Shown piece after piece: positions 14,201 to 22,299 of a stretch of DNA of 49,297 nt. How positions within the stretch are numbered: the first letter of the stretch is position 1; every line of letters starts with the position of its first letter. This DNA comes from a virus: positions 1-49,297 of the IMG/VR virus record IMGVR_UViG_3300046454_000397; one strand, written 5' to 3'. The position numbers and the translations under genes are program-made. The notes below the pieces were generated by a model. That model made no database searches and was not told the origin of the DNA. It worked only from the letters and a program-made list of their open reading frames with translations.

Positions 14201-15063
14201 CTGACTCGCGCGTTCAGGGACCCGCCGTTCGGCGTCGTCGGGCCGCCAGTCGGCGTGGTCGGCGGCGGCGGACCGTTGGGCGTCACCGGCCCGCTGCCCC
14301 CTCCGCCGGTGGCGACGCCGCCGACGACCTGCGCGAAGATGGCACCGAGGCCGGCGATCGAGTCTTGCACGGACAGCGAGTAGTTGAGCGCCAGGACGTT
14401 GCGGTCGAACACGGCCGAGTTGCCGCCGGTGATGACGCGCACGAGCGACTGCAGCCGCGCGTGCCGGCCGCCGACGCCCGGCTGCGTGCTGCCGCCCATG
14501 CAGATTTCGCCGGTCGGCTGCAGGTCGACGACCAGCGTGCCGCACTCGCCCGGGCCGTTGGCGCTCGGCGCGATCAGTCGCGGGTCGGCCCACATCGCCA
14601 GCGAGTGCTGCGCGCTCTCCTCGGTGCCGCCGATGCCGAGCAGCAGGGCGCCGCGCGGGCGCGACTGGAAGCCGACGGGCCAGGACAACGCTTTCCGCAC
14701 GAAGCGCGAGTCGTTGTTGAATAGCCGGTCGCGGATCGGCTGCGAGACGCCGGCGTAGCGGTCGGCGGTCGACAACTGCACCGTGCCGAAGACCTGCGAC
14801 CATGCGCCGTTGCCGCGCACCGATCGGTCGCGCGTCTGCCAGAAGAACCACGGGTGCACGTCGCCGATCGTGCCCATGCCGTTCTCTTGGCCGACTTCCA
14901 CCCACAGCGAGTCGCTGCTCTGCGTGCGCGTCGGGTTGTTCAGCGTGACGATGCGTGCGCCGGCGATCGACTGCCGCACCGACACCGGGACCATGTTCTG
15001 CGCCGCGGAGAAGTCCTGCAGCGGGAAGTAGCCAAGGTCTGCCCTGTCGGATATGCGCGTCAT
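11278..15063 (-). CDS. Large virion protein with Pro/Gly collagen-like region (tail fibre type), 1261 aa
   Basis: The protein has three parts. Residues 1-440 are a folded region with Gly/Pro linkers, beginning MTRISDRADLGYFPLQDF. Residues about 442-565 are an extreme Pro/Gly stretch with GPPGPGGP-type units resembling an irregular collagen repeat. The rest is fibre-like: residues about 902-990 and 996-1085 are two similar modules, each starting with IQVNGGGV/IQVNGGAV and TANWNGTTPAAPAGALN and ending in G..GQ.L.T.GAG.DP.W. The C-terminal 130 residues are beta-rich. It probably forms a trimeric tail or side fibre. ATGA overlap with the upstream baseplate-type gene indicates one operon. Confidence 0.75.
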   Translation of the reverse strand: MTRISDRADLGYFPLQDFSAAQNMVPVSVRQSIAGARIVTLNNPTRTQSSDSLWVEVGQENGMGTIGDVHPWFFWQTRDRSVRGNGAWSQVFGTVQLSTADRYAGVSQPIRDRLFNNDSRFVRKALSWPVGFQSRPRGALLLGIGGTEESAQHSLAMWADPRLIAPSANGPGECGTLVVDLQPTGEICMGGSTQPGVGGRHARLQSLVRVITGGNSAVFDRNVLALNYSLSVQDSIAGLGAIFAQVVGGVATGGGGSGPVTPNGPPPPTTPTGGPTTPNGGSLNARVSTGGGSNAGTYGAGLSTDGNGNGEQAPNSFGTFSPTRTGGHAVALMAAMRGYGPIHAGHQVDKHNHGVDGDGHPVNSAHVSTGAYFFRDQKYDGPLFFEGDYPFPPSYPLMSKVHLTWNPIAQHAFAKGPRDGLWMWWAEVPYFSPSSPPGGGPPPPPTVDWPREGPPGPGGPTTPGPGGPVIPPPPPGGPGGPATGGPPGPGGPSTPGPGAPGGPPPPGGLPPPVTPWAGPPTWGGPPPPGGGRIPGGPTTPNGGPRPDPGAGDVPDYRGGGGSLLDPTMPGQPAGGGSDPAQRTGQARGGSFVDPNNPYDQKNLGGTPTGSMRLGSGAVSGGTRRNTQIALGQTAGADPWSGQPARVPGLVERVGSIDSTATGLYSILHPFHEAFAVIAFRPQLWLNNSPRFETNPQILAVLVQRDELVRPQVLAMRAWGGQSLATGDYTYVQTPTTSRARGGTANGGVMFMPPRFEMEDYYGVNSTQSVTTTTGVNATTSYVLAAPGVAFALGLPRADGTLLSKAVTIAQDYSVASQALLIKHDSTEILRGYNNGTDVVVELGQGGHGAIRIPTGTTAQRPAVASGLVRINTSGANHVVEFYDTVSAAWVTLSSGGGGGTTIQVNGGGVSPTANWNGTTPAAPAGALNAVYANSGANISCSISASGLLDVLGSTRGSVLYRAAGGWAPLTPGTAGQFLTTQGAGADPTWTTSSGGVAIQVNGGAVTPTANWNGTTPAAPAGALNASWQVSSSSISCNIGASALLALLSTTRGEILYYNGSAWVALGVGSNGQYLQTRGAGNDPRWFSANPLYASNTSVAGGDTITNSAAATIFATTKTIAAALANNAGTVIRVTASGVMVTQAGSSTQKFELMIGSTAVAATGAVTVGKSLTLGWRLVAEILVFTTGATGTVDVQGTCWMGTATGIAGTAGVVEAMGNTGTQTFDLTGTLTIGIRETMGNATASWSVTQRQILVELLSVAP
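11990..12365 (-). repeat. Internal tandem duplication within the fibre gene
   Basis: Bases around 12000-12080 and 12290-12370 are clearly alike over about 75 bp, both encoding the NWNGTTPAAPAGALN module and the preceding IQVNGG strand. The two modules are about 285 bp apart. Third-position differences show the duplication is not recent. Such modules often vary in number among related phages. Confidence 0.7.
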
Positions 15064-17315
15064 CGTTCGAGAACCTTCAGCACGATGGAGCGGACAGAGT
15101 CGGGCATCAACGAGAATCGCGAGATGGGCCGCTGCCGACCCGGGAACGACAGCACGACGTCAACCTTGCCGCTCGGCGCGGACTCGACTCGGATGGCCGC
15201 CGCGTCCATGTTGCCGACGAGCTTCAGGCCGCCGGACTGCCGCGGCAACACAGTTGCGATGTCGCCCTGGAGACTGTCAGCGAAGTGGGCGTAGAGTTCC
15301 GCGGCGAGCGCCTGCGCGTGCGCCGTCAGATGCCGCGTCTTGTTGCCCTCGTTGCCCTCGTTCACCAGCAGGAAGCCGGGCAGCGTCGGCTGCGCGCCGA
15401 GCAGCACGTCGTCCTGGTTGTCGGTCAGGCCGAGCAGCTTCTGCAGCGTGGTCGATGCCTGCACGTCGTCCTGCCAAGCGAAGCGCGCGGTCATCTCCGT
15501 CGGCGCTACGAACACTTCGAGTTCGGGACCCTCGCCGTCCTGGATGGTGAAGTTCTGCGTGCTGAACAGCGGGCGCACGTCCTTGGCGGTGACCTCGACG
15601 CGGTGGAACTGCAGCGTGCCGTTCGGGGCTGCCGGTACGATCGTGAGCATGATCTTGCTCTTCATCGTGTTCGACAGGTTGACGCCGGTCGGCGTGCTGG
15701 TCACGCGGAAGCCGAAGCCCGTCGGCTTGACGTCTTGCTGAGCCAAGTCGCGGGTAACGCCGGTCATCGTGTTGGCGTCGTCTACGATCAGGCACGGGAA
15801 CGTTGCCCCGGTGGTGCCGAAGGGCGACTGGATCGTCTCGACGTGCAGGATCCCCAGCTCGTCGTCCAGGATCTCGACACTCTGCGGCCCCGGCGTCGTG
15901 TCGATGATCCGCTTGCCGGTCGCCACCGACTCGTTCAGGTAATCGACGTTGCGTGTCACGGTGTAGCCAGCCGCGTCGACGCCGGCCGGTGCCGCCATCT
16001 GCTGGCCCTTCTGCGACGGCGCGATGCAGAGCTGTCCCCACACCGCCGCGGGCGCGCGGGCACCGGTCACCGGATCGAGCAGCGCCGCGCGCACCGGGTA
16101 GATCGCGCGGATGCGCTCCATGTAGCGCCGGGTGATGCGGAACGTCCGGCGCAGGTGCTCATAGACCGCCTGCACCCGTTGCGCAGCATTGGACGTCTCA
16201 AGCTGGTCGATGTTGCCCTGGTTGCCGTGCACGCCGAGCACGCCTTCGAGTCCGCCCAGCATGAAGTAGTGCCGGATATTCTCGAAGGTCCACGGCCCGG
16301 AGTTGCTCGCCCTGGTGGAGTCGGCCCACGCCAACCACTTGTCGACGCGCACCCAGTTTCCAGGCGCGAGCGTCTTCGGCACGACGCGGTCTTGCTGCGG
16401 GTCGTACTCACTGATCTGCGTGGCGATGTCCACCGTCGGCAGCACGTTCTCCAGGAACGGCTCGTTACGGTTCGGCGTCGCCTGCGTCGGGCCATAGTCG
16501 TCGCTATAGGTGAAGAGGCACTCCAGCTCGCGCACGTAGTTGACGATGATCTTGCTCGGGCGGATCTGCTTCCGGTCGACGAAGGCGTCGCGCTCGCCGG
16601 CGTAGGTCGACTGGTACTGATCGCGGTACGCCTGCGCCGCCTGCAGGTCGGTGCCGTTGAAGATGACCGCGGTGCCGTCGACGTCGATGTATACCTCGGC
16701 GCCGGGCACGTAGGACATGATCCGCGCCAGCGCCGCGTCGCCCTGGTCGCGCAGCGAGACGCCTTGGATCGTGAGCTGCCCGACGCTGGAACTGCTGCCG
16801 CCGGTCGGGAAACTGTCGACGCGGTAGCCACCGGTGCCGCGGTCCTCCAGGATCCTCAGCACTTCTTCGATGGCCTGCTGCGCCGACCACCGGCCGCCGT
16901 CGTCGGTCAGGCTGTAGGCGAGGTAGTCGAACGAGTCGGCGTTGACCTGGAGTTCCGGGAGCGACCCGTGCGAGACGGTCTTGGTGCCGGTCTTGCGCGG
17001 CATGTTGAAGTCGCGCGCGACGAGGTTGTAGGCCCACAGCCACCGCTTGTCGGCGACCACGAAGGCGATGCGGGTCGGCGAGCTGCTCGGCGCTTCGTGC
17101 AGGATGTAGACCTTCTTCACCGTCGTCGTCGCGCCACGGCTGTCGGTGATCGACAGCGTCAGCGGTTTGCCCTTCTTCGCCCGGAGCTGGTCCCAGTCGC
17201 TGCGGTGCACGGACATGACCGTCGTGTAGGGGTGCACGCCGGTCGTCAGTTGCCAGACGATCCCCTCGTTGCCGGCGAGCACGACGCCGTCGAGCGTGAT
17301 CTCGGCCTTATCCAT
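15060..17315 (-). CDS. Large tail or baseplate protein, 751 aa
   Basis: The start ATG at 17315 (MDKAEITLDGVVLAG) is preferred over one 10 codons upstream, because it overlaps the preceding stop by only 8 nt and opens a strand-rich N-terminus. The protein is long and mixed alpha/beta with VDIDGTAVIF-like strands, an ILHEAPSSSPTRIAFVVADK segment and a helical part near 390-430 (HLRRTFRITRRYMERIRAIY). No enzymatic motif is visible. Size and position between two other virion proteins suggest a baseplate hub or wedge-like component, but I cannot name a family. Confidence 0.65.
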   Translation of the reverse strand: MDKAEITLDGVVLAGNEGIVWQLTTGVHPYTTVMSVHRSDWDQLRAKKGKPLTLSITDSRGATTTVKKVYILHEAPSSSPTRIAFVVADKRWLWAYNLVARDFNMPRKTGTKTVSHGSLPELQVNADSFDYLAYSLTDDGGRWSAQQAIEEVLRILEDRGTGGYRVDSFPTGGSSSSVGQLTIQGVSLRDQGDAALARIMSYVPGAEVYIDVDGTAVIFNGTDLQAAQAYRDQYQSTYAGERDAFVDRKQIRPSKIIVNYVRELECLFTYSDDYGPTQATPNRNEPFLENVLPTVDIATQISEYDPQQDRVVPKTLAPGNWVRVDKWLAWADSTRASNSGPWTFENIRHYFMLGGLEGVLGVHGNQGNIDQLETSNAAQRVQAVYEHLRRTFRITRRYMERIRAIYPVRAALLDPVTGARAPAAVWGQLCIAPSQKGQQMAAPAGVDAAGYTVTRNVDYLNESVATGKRIIDTTPGPQSVEILDDELGILHVETIQSPFGTTGATFPCLIVDDANTMTGVTRDLAQQDVKPTGFGFRVTSTPTGVNLSNTMKSKIMLTIVPAAPNGTLQFHRVEVTAKDVRPLFSTQNFTIQDGEGPELEVFVAPTEMTARFAWQDDVQASTTLQKLLGLTDNQDDVLLGAQPTLPGFLLVNEGNEGNKTRHLTAHAQALAAELYAHFADSLQGDIATVLPRQSGGLKLVGNMDAAAIRVESAPSGKVDVVLSFPGRQRPISRFSLMPDSVRSIVLKVLER

Positions 17316-18783
17316 TGGGCGTGATCGCGCCGCGCCTGCCGCCACCGCTCTGCGTGATCGTGCGCTGCGGGTTGCGGTGGAAGCGCTCGACGACGGTCTC
17401 CGTCAGGGTGCACATTGCTAGCTGCGTGCCGTTCGACGGGTCACCGACGAAGGACGGCACCGCCTCGCTGGACGACGAGACCATGTTCCAGCCGCTGAGG
17501 TTGACGCGCGTCCCCGGCCGGTTGTCCGGCCCCGGCTCGTCGGTGACGGTGTCCGTGAACAGCCCGGCATCGTTGGCGAACGGGTCCTCGGACAGCCGCA
17601 GCTTCGGCGCCTCGAAGCCGAGCACGGTGACGCGGCGGGTAAAGACGCGCTCCAGCACCAGCCAGCCGACGTCGGCGTAGGCGCTCAGCTCGTCGGCTTG
17701 GTGCGTGTAGGTATAGTTGATCTGACGCGACTCGCGGTAGGCCACCGAGTAGCTGGCCTCGACCGTCCGCGCGCCGCGCGCGGCTTGGTAGAGGAAGGTG
17801 AACGACGCCGCGATGCGCTTCGTGGTCTCGCTGTAGGCGGTCTGCAGGTCGGTGATGCAGAACACCCTCGGCGAGAAGTCGGCCTGAAACAGCGCGATGA
17901 TCGTGGCGCGGATCTTGTTCAGGTAGACGGCCTGCAGGTTCGTCGTCTGCAGCGTGTCGACCGCGCAGTCGAACCGGCCGTTGACGACCCTGAGGCGCTC
18001 CAGGGAGCGGATGGCGTCACCGTTGGCGTAGTGGACGTCCTCGACGTACTGGATGTTGTGGTCCTTGATCTCCGGGTCGTTGAAGTTGGCGCCGAGGAAC
18101 GTGTTCTGCGGCGCCAGCAGCTCGACGTACTGCCGGCTGAAGTTGCAGACGTGCGTGTACGGCGTCGTGCCGCCGGTGCGCTCGCGGTCGCGCGAGTGCT
18201 CCTCCTTCACCAGCTCGAAGATGGACGCCGGCGCGATCTTCAGGAGGTAGCGCGCGAGGTCGGCGTCGCTCTGCGCGAAGTAGTTCGAGACGGCGTCGCC
18301 GGCAGTCGACGCGGTGTAGGTGCCGCGGAACGTGACGGTAGTCTGGCTGCTCGGCGAGTTGTCGACGTGGACTTCCAGGTTGCGCAGGCCGGCGTCGTTG
18401 ACGTTGTCCGCCGGCAGCTCGCCCTGGATCGTGACCGTGTAGAGGCGCGAGAACGACTTGTCGCTGGCCGGGTCGCCGCTCTTGACGCAGCTCGACGTGA
18501 CGTGCAGCAGCGTCTGCCCTACCAAGTAGGTCCAAGCGTTGCCGTTCAGGTTGATGGAAAGCGTGTCGCCGAACGTCAGGCGCCGGCGGAAAGTCGACTC
18601 CAGGAAGTCGCTGCGCGATTGCAGCGTGGCGTGGTCCGGCGCCGTGATGACCACCGCGAAGACCACCCGGAACGCCTCGTAGCTCTTCTCGATCGTGTAG
18701 GGGTTGTGGAGCTGGTAGTCGGTCGACGAGCCGCCGATCGTCACCCCGCCGAACGTGATCGAGAAGATGTTGAGGGCGGACAT
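17308..18783 (-). CDS. Tail or baseplate structural protein, 491 aa
   Basis: Starts MSALNIFSITFGGVTIGGSS, a strand-rich N-terminus typical of tail-tip proteins, followed by about 470 residues of mixed structure with many aromatic and polar residues (YTIEKSYEAFRVVFAVVITA, FRRRLTFGDTLSINLNG). No signal peptide or membrane segment. The C-terminus is basic and Gly rich (SGGGRRGAITPNG). It is likely part of the tail-tip complex with the 751-aa protein. The start is 2 nt from the stop of the preceding gene. Confidence 0.6.
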   Translation of the reverse strand: MSALNIFSITFGGVTIGGSSTDYQLHNPYTIEKSYEAFRVVFAVVITAPDHATLQSRSDFLESTFRRRLTFGDTLSINLNGNAWTYLVGQTLLHVTSSCVKSGDPASDKSFSRLYTVTIQGELPADNVNDAGLRNLEVHVDNSPSSQTTVTFRGTYTASTAGDAVSNYFAQSDADLARYLLKIAPASIFELVKEEHSRDRERTGGTTPYTHVCNFSRQYVELLAPQNTFLGANFNDPEIKDHNIQYVEDVHYANGDAIRSLERLRVVNGRFDCAVDTLQTTNLQAVYLNKIRATIIALFQADFSPRVFCITDLQTAYSETTKRIAASFTFLYQAARGARTVEASYSVAYRESRQINYTYTHQADELSAYADVGWLVLERVFTRRVTVLGFEAPKLRLSEDPFANDAGLFTDTVTDEPGPDNRPGTRVNLSGWNMVSSSSEAVPSFVGDPSNGTQLAMCTLTETVVERFHRNPQRTITQSGGGRRGAITPNG

Positions 18784-18785
18784 GG

Positions 18786-19382
18786 TCAGTGGTGGTTCTT
18801 GACCGCGGAGACGATCTTGTCGCCGAGGTGGTCGAAGCCCTCGGCGATCTTGCCCAGGATCTTCTCGACGAAGCCGGCGACGTCGACGGCGTCCTTGCGA
18901 AACTGCGGGTCAGCCTCGATCTGCTGGATGCCCTTCTCCTTGAGGAAGTTCCTGGCGAACTGCGCGTCGTAGCTCGCCTTGGCCTGCGCGGGGAGACCGC
19001 TGCGCCCCGTCTGGTAGGCGAAGGTATCCTCGACGGACTTGCGCGCCTGCATCGACGCACGCGCCTCCGCCGGCATGTTACCGAAGGCGGCCATCTCCAA
19101 CTGCGTGCCTGTCGCCCCGAACTTCTCGCCGATGATGTCGCCGAAGCCGCTGACACTCGGACCGAGCAGCGGGCGCGATAGCCCGATGGCCGCGGCGATG
19201 CCCGCGATCTTACCGAGCCCGAAGCCCCCGATTCCGCCGCCTCCCCCTCCGCCACCGGCCGGCGCTGTGGACCCGGTCGACGTCGAGCCGCCGCCCTGCC
19301 CGGAGCCGAGGCCGAGCGAGTTGAGCGCGGTCTGCGCGTCCTTGGTATCCAGCACCACGCGGATCTTGACGTCGTCGCTCAC
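18786..19382 (-). CDS. Short Gly-rich tail protein, 198 aa, paralogue-like to the preceding gene
   Basis: GTG start in a GTGA overlap. The N-terminus MSDDVKIRVVLDTKDAQTAL resembles that of the preceding gene (MSRDDATIRVVFDG), and also the N-terminal strands of many tape measure proteins. A Gly-rich segment (about 26-60) leads to a hydrophobic stretch (GFGLGKIAGIAAAIGLSRPL), followed by a helical C-terminal half. At 198 residues it is far shorter than a normal tape measure, so it may be one part of a split or reduced version, or a chaperone-like product. Confidence 0.55.
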   Translation of the reverse strand: MSDDVKIRVVLDTKDAQTALNSLGLGSGQGGGSTSTGSTAPAGGGGGGGGIGGFGLGKIAGIAAAIGLSRPLLGPSVSGFGDIIGEKFGATGTQLEMAAFGNMPAEARASMQARKSVEDTFAYQTGRSGLPAQAKASYDAQFARNFLKEKGIQQIEADPQFRKDAVDVAGFVEKILGKIAEGFDHLGDKIVSAVKNHH

Positions 19383-20026
19383 CGCGCGCTCCCGAAGGCC
19401 GACTCGGCCTCCTGCATGCCGCGAACAAAGCGGTCGATCGCCGGTTTCAGGATGGAGTTCCAGGCACCCTTCGCGGCTTCGGCCGCTCGCTCGGCGATCA
19501 TGTCGATCGCGCCGTTCACGGGGAACGCCTGCCGGAGCTTGGACAAGCCACGCTCCTTGGTCAGCTCGCGCTGGTAGTAGTTTAGACCGATGTTGGCAAT
19601 GTCGTCGGGCACCGAGCCCCGGCGGCCGACGGCGAGCATCACGTCCTCGTGCGACTCCAGGTACTCGCGCGTGTGGCGCTTGGCGCGGGCCTTGTCGTCC
19701 TCGTCGCCGAAGATCATCTGATTCAGTTCCTCGCCGGTGCCGGCCAGCGGCTTGCCGGTCGCCAGTCTGGTAACGGCCAGAGCTGCGAAGGTGGCGACAG
19801 CCACCGGCGATGTCGCGGCGGTGGCAAGGACGCCGAACGCCTCGCCGAGAATGCCGCCACCGGCGGCCGTCTGTGCGGCGCCGCGGCCGACGCGCATGGC
19901 TCGGCGACGCGCGCCGGTGACGAACTGCTGCCGCACCGTCGCGGCGCGGACGATCGGCGCCGTCGGGGGCTTCGAGCGTTCCTCGCCGTCGAAGACGACG
20001 CGGATAGTGGCGTCGTCGCGGCTCAT
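19379..20026 (-). CDS. Tail-region protein with hydrophobic segment, 215 aa
   Basis: The ATG overlaps the preceding stop. Residues 7-13 (TIRVVFD) repeat the N-terminal strand of the next gene. An Arg/Ala-rich region leads to a hydrophobic segment at about 63-86 (FGVLATAATSPVAVATFAAL), then helices such as AKRHTREYLESHEDVMLAVG and NGAIDMIAERAAEAAKGAWN. The combination of basic helices and membrane-like segments is what tape measure proteins show, but on a small scale. It is likely an inner tail or injection component. Confidence 0.55.
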   Translation of the reverse strand: MSRDDATIRVVFDGEERSKPPTAPIVRAATVRQQFVTGARRRAMRVGRGAAQTAAGGGILGEAFGVLATAATSPVAVATFAALAVTRLATGKPLAGTGEELNQMIFGDEDDKARAKRHTREYLESHEDVMLAVGRRGSVPDDIANIGLNYYQRELTKERGLSKLRQAFPVNGAIDMIAERAAEAAKGAWNSILKPAIDRFVRGMQEAESAFGSAR

Positions 20027-20805
20027 GTCGTGAAGAAGCAGCCGACCGCGCTAGGGTCGCTGCTCGCCTCCGGGGTCGTCAGGCCGCGCGGGTGGTAGTC
20101 CGCGACGACCGAGTAGGTTCGGCCCGGCTGCGTAACGACGGGGCTGAACGGCACCGTGCCGGTGTAGGCGACGCCCTCGAAGTCCGCCGCGTCCGTCGCT
20201 GGCGTCGTGCCGGTGACGTAGCCGATGCGGAACTGCAGGAAGTCGAAGCGAGCCGAGCACTGCTCGCCGAACCAAGAGAAGGTGTCGCCGACCAGCCTGA
20301 AGAGCTGCGGCGGCTGGTGGTTCTTCTGCGACGTGCAGAGCGCGGTGACGGTGAACTGCTCGGCGACGACGTGCCGACCGTTCGCCAGCGTATAGGGCGC
20401 GGCGGTCGCGGAGCCGGAGACGATCAGCGGCGCACCATCTACCCCGGTCAGCCGCTGCACGGCGACGCGCACGCGCTCCGCGACTTCAGCCGAGCCTGCT
20501 CCGCCGCTGGCCGCGGCGTCGACGCGCGAGGCGCCGATGATCGCCTGCTCGCCGAGCGGGTCGCCGGCGACGTTGACGACCGTCACCACGGAGAAGTCTT
20601 GCAGGATCAGGTCCGGGTCGTCGGAGTCAGCCTTGCCGTCGTTGATCGTGACGAAGGCGAAGGGGAAGCGCCCCGGCAAAGCTTTCTCGTCAGGCTGCGT
20701 GCCGGCGTAGACGAAGACCGAATGGCCGAAGACGACGGAGCCACCGGGCCAAGTGACCTTCTGTAGCAGGCTCTTGAGCTGCTGGGCCATCTGCCACGGG
20801 TTCAC
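20023..20805 (-). CDS. Virion protein, possibly tail terminator or minor tail, 260 aa
   Basis: GTG start overlapping the preceding stop. Residues 1-165 resemble the layout of tail terminator-type proteins: an N-terminal helix (WQMAQQLKSLLQKV), strands with FPFAFVTINDG and LILQDFSVVTVVNVAGD, a helix with AEVAERVRVAVQRLTG, and VAEQFTVTALC. About 95 further residues (PPQLFRLVGDTFSWFGEQCS onward) form a second, beta-rich part. The match is by shape, not by strong motifs, so the call is tentative. Confidence 0.5.
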   Translation of the reverse strand: MNPWQMAQQLKSLLQKVTWPGGSVVFGHSVFVYAGTQPDEKALPGRFPFAFVTINDGKADSDDPDLILQDFSVVTVVNVAGDPLGEQAIIGASRVDAAASGGAGSAEVAERVRVAVQRLTGVDGAPLIVSGSATAAPYTLANGRHVVAEQFTVTALCTSQKNHQPPQLFRLVGDTFSWFGEQCSARFDFLQFRIGYVTGTTPATDAADFEGVAYTGTVPFSPVVTQPGRTYSVVADYHPRGLTTPEASSDPSAVGCFFTT

Positions 20806-21155
20806 TGCGGACCCCCGCGTGCCCCGATGCCGGCCATCGTCGGTCGCTTCTCAGCAGGCTTGCCGCTCGCGAGCTTGGCCAGGAGCCCGTCGACCACCGC
20901 GGTTGTCAGAGCGACGTCGTCGCCACCGTGCGCAGCGATGCCTGCCTGCGCGGCGCCAGGGTTCGCCAGCGCGTGGCCGAACATGACGGCCATGTCCAGC
21001 AAGTAGGCGTCGCCGATCGATGCGAGGTGCTCGCGCTCGACGTCCGAAAGCGCGAAGAACGGCGCCCACGGCGGCCGGTGCGCGCGCAACCATTGGCCGA
21101 ACGACGTCGCGTTGACCTCGGTTTCCTGCGCCTGCTTCTTGCGGAAAGGCCACAT
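20802..21155 (-). CDS. Hypothetical protein, 117 aa
   Basis: The ATG at 21155 overlaps the upstream stop (ATGA). The N-terminus is basic with MWPFRKKQAQETEV, followed by SFGQWLRAHRPPWAPFFALS, an all-helical middle (DVEREHLASIGDAYLLDMAV) and an Ala/Gly-rich end. No family recognised. It lies among head-tail connection genes and could be a small assembly factor. Confidence 0.6.
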   Translation of the reverse strand: MWPFRKKQAQETEVNATSFGQWLRAHRPPWAPFFALSDVEREHLASIGDAYLLDMAVMFGHALANPGAAQAGIAAHGGDDVALTTAVVDGLLAKLASGKPAEKRPTMAGIGARGGPQ

Positions 21156-21709
21156 CAGAGCGTCAGGTCGGCGAGCCGGCCCAGCTTGAGGATACGCGCC
21201 TGCTCGTCGCGCAGGCACTCGATTGCGACCGGCAGCCCGAACTCGTCGCTGCGCCGGAACGCCAGCTCGACGCCGTCGGCCCAGTCGGCGATGCCTGCAT
21301 AGATCAAGACGGCCGGGTGGTCGACGACGTTGTCGGGCACGTAGAGCAGCACCTTCCTGCGCGCGTAGCCGGAATAGCCAGGACCCTGGCCGGCCGGGAC
21401 CTCCAACATCGCATGCCCCGAGACCGCGCCCTTGCTGAAGCTGTAGGGGAACAGCTGCTCCACGGCGTCGTCGTCCATGCCCCGCAGGATGCAGCCGAAA
21501 ACGTAGTGCTGGTCGTCCTCCAGCACGTCCGTCGACTCGCCGAGCCCCTCGGCGTAGACACGGAACCTGGAGCTGAGCGACTTCAGCACGACGTCGCGCG
21601 ACTTGCCGAGCGCCTTGCCACCGAAGGGGAAGTCGAGCGTCAGGTTCGTCGGTGAGACGACGAGCCGCCCGGGCGCGCGGATCACATGGTTGACGTTGCC
21701 GGCGCTCAC
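21155..21709 (-). CDS. Hypothetical virion protein, 184 aa
   Basis: The GTG at 21709 forms a GTGA overlap with the gpG-like gene; further upstream codons in this frame are antisense to nothing useful and code poorly. Beta-rich sequence with RAPGRLVVSPTNLTLDFPFG near the start, then SRDVVLKSLSSRFRVYAEG, YVFGCILRGMDDDAVEQLFP, and YARRKVLLYVPDNVVDHPAV. No catalytic motif. Position after a tail completion protein suggests a tail or connector component. Confidence 0.6.
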   Translation of the reverse strand: MSAGNVNHVIRAPGRLVVSPTNLTLDFPFGGKALGKSRDVVLKSLSSRFRVYAEGLGESTDVLEDDQHYVFGCILRGMDDDAVEQLFPYSFSKGAVSGHAMLEVPAGQGPGYSGYARRKVLLYVPDNVVDHPAVLIYAGIADWADGVELAFRRSDEFGLPVAIECLRDEQARILKLGRLADLTL

Positions 21710-22296
21710 GGCTTCGGCTCCCGGACTTCGATCCCGACTGTGTAGCGGATCGCCTTGCGCGAGTCCTCGGTGATGCCGAGGAACGGCCGCGCCGGCACGT
21801 CGTGCGACAGCGTCTTGTTCAGGTAGCGCCGGTTCAGCAGCCAGCCGAGCTGGCGCTTCAGCAGCGTCGACTGCTTCGACAGCCAGTCCCACAGCGAGGA
21901 CCGCACCTGCGGCGTGATCTTGGCACTCTCCACCTTGCCGCCCTTCTGGTGCACCGCCGCGTACTCGACGTTGGTGCCGACCTCGACGGCGTTCTTGCCG
22001 ATGACGCGGAAGGCGATCGACTGCGCGAGGCGCCCGGTGTCGCGCAGCGCCGGGCGCGGCTCGAAGCGGCGCGCCGGCGGGGCGGCCTTGCCGGCGGCGA
22101 AGTCCGCGAGGATGCCGAAGACGTTCGGCACCGAGCGTGCAGGCCACGGCTTGCCGTCGAAGCCCTGCGACTTGAACGCCTTCTGGCTGTCAGCGACGAG
22201 TATGGCGCCGATCTGCTTCAGCGCGCGCTCGGGAGCCGCGAGCACCTTGGCGATGCGGTCCAGCTTCGCACCGCGGTCGAAGACGAGTCGGACCAC
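21706..22296 (-). CDS. Phage virion morphogenesis protein (Mu gpG-like tail completion)
   Basis: The 196-aa GTG-started protein fits the phage virion morphogenesis / tail completion family. It has an N-terminal helix, then PALRDTGRLAQSIAFRVI (about 84-101), VEVGTNVEYAAVHQKGG (105-121) and a C-terminal PARPFLGITEDSRKAI (168-183). The sequence LRDTGxL..SI......VEVGTNxxYAxxHQxG...xPARPFLG is the family hallmark. These proteins complete the head-tail or tail end. It is consistent with the Mu-like head genes further upstream. Confidence 0.85.
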   Translation of the reverse strand: MVRLVFDRGAKLDRIAKVLAAPERALKQIGAILVADSQKAFKSQGFDGKPWPARSVPNVFGILADFAAGKAAPPARRFEPRPALRDTGRLAQSIAFRVIGKNAVEVGTNVEYAAVHQKGGKVESAKITPQVRSSLWDWLSKQSTLLKRQLGWLLNRRYLNKTLSHDVPARPFLGITEDSRKAIRYTVGIEVREPKP

Positions 22297-22299
22297 GGG

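Noticed and set aside
14955-17324. Long open frame of 789 codons on the plus strand
   Set aside because: It is antisense to the baseplate and fibre genes, very rich in Arg/Val/Asp as expected for high-GC shadow frames, and has no family motif.
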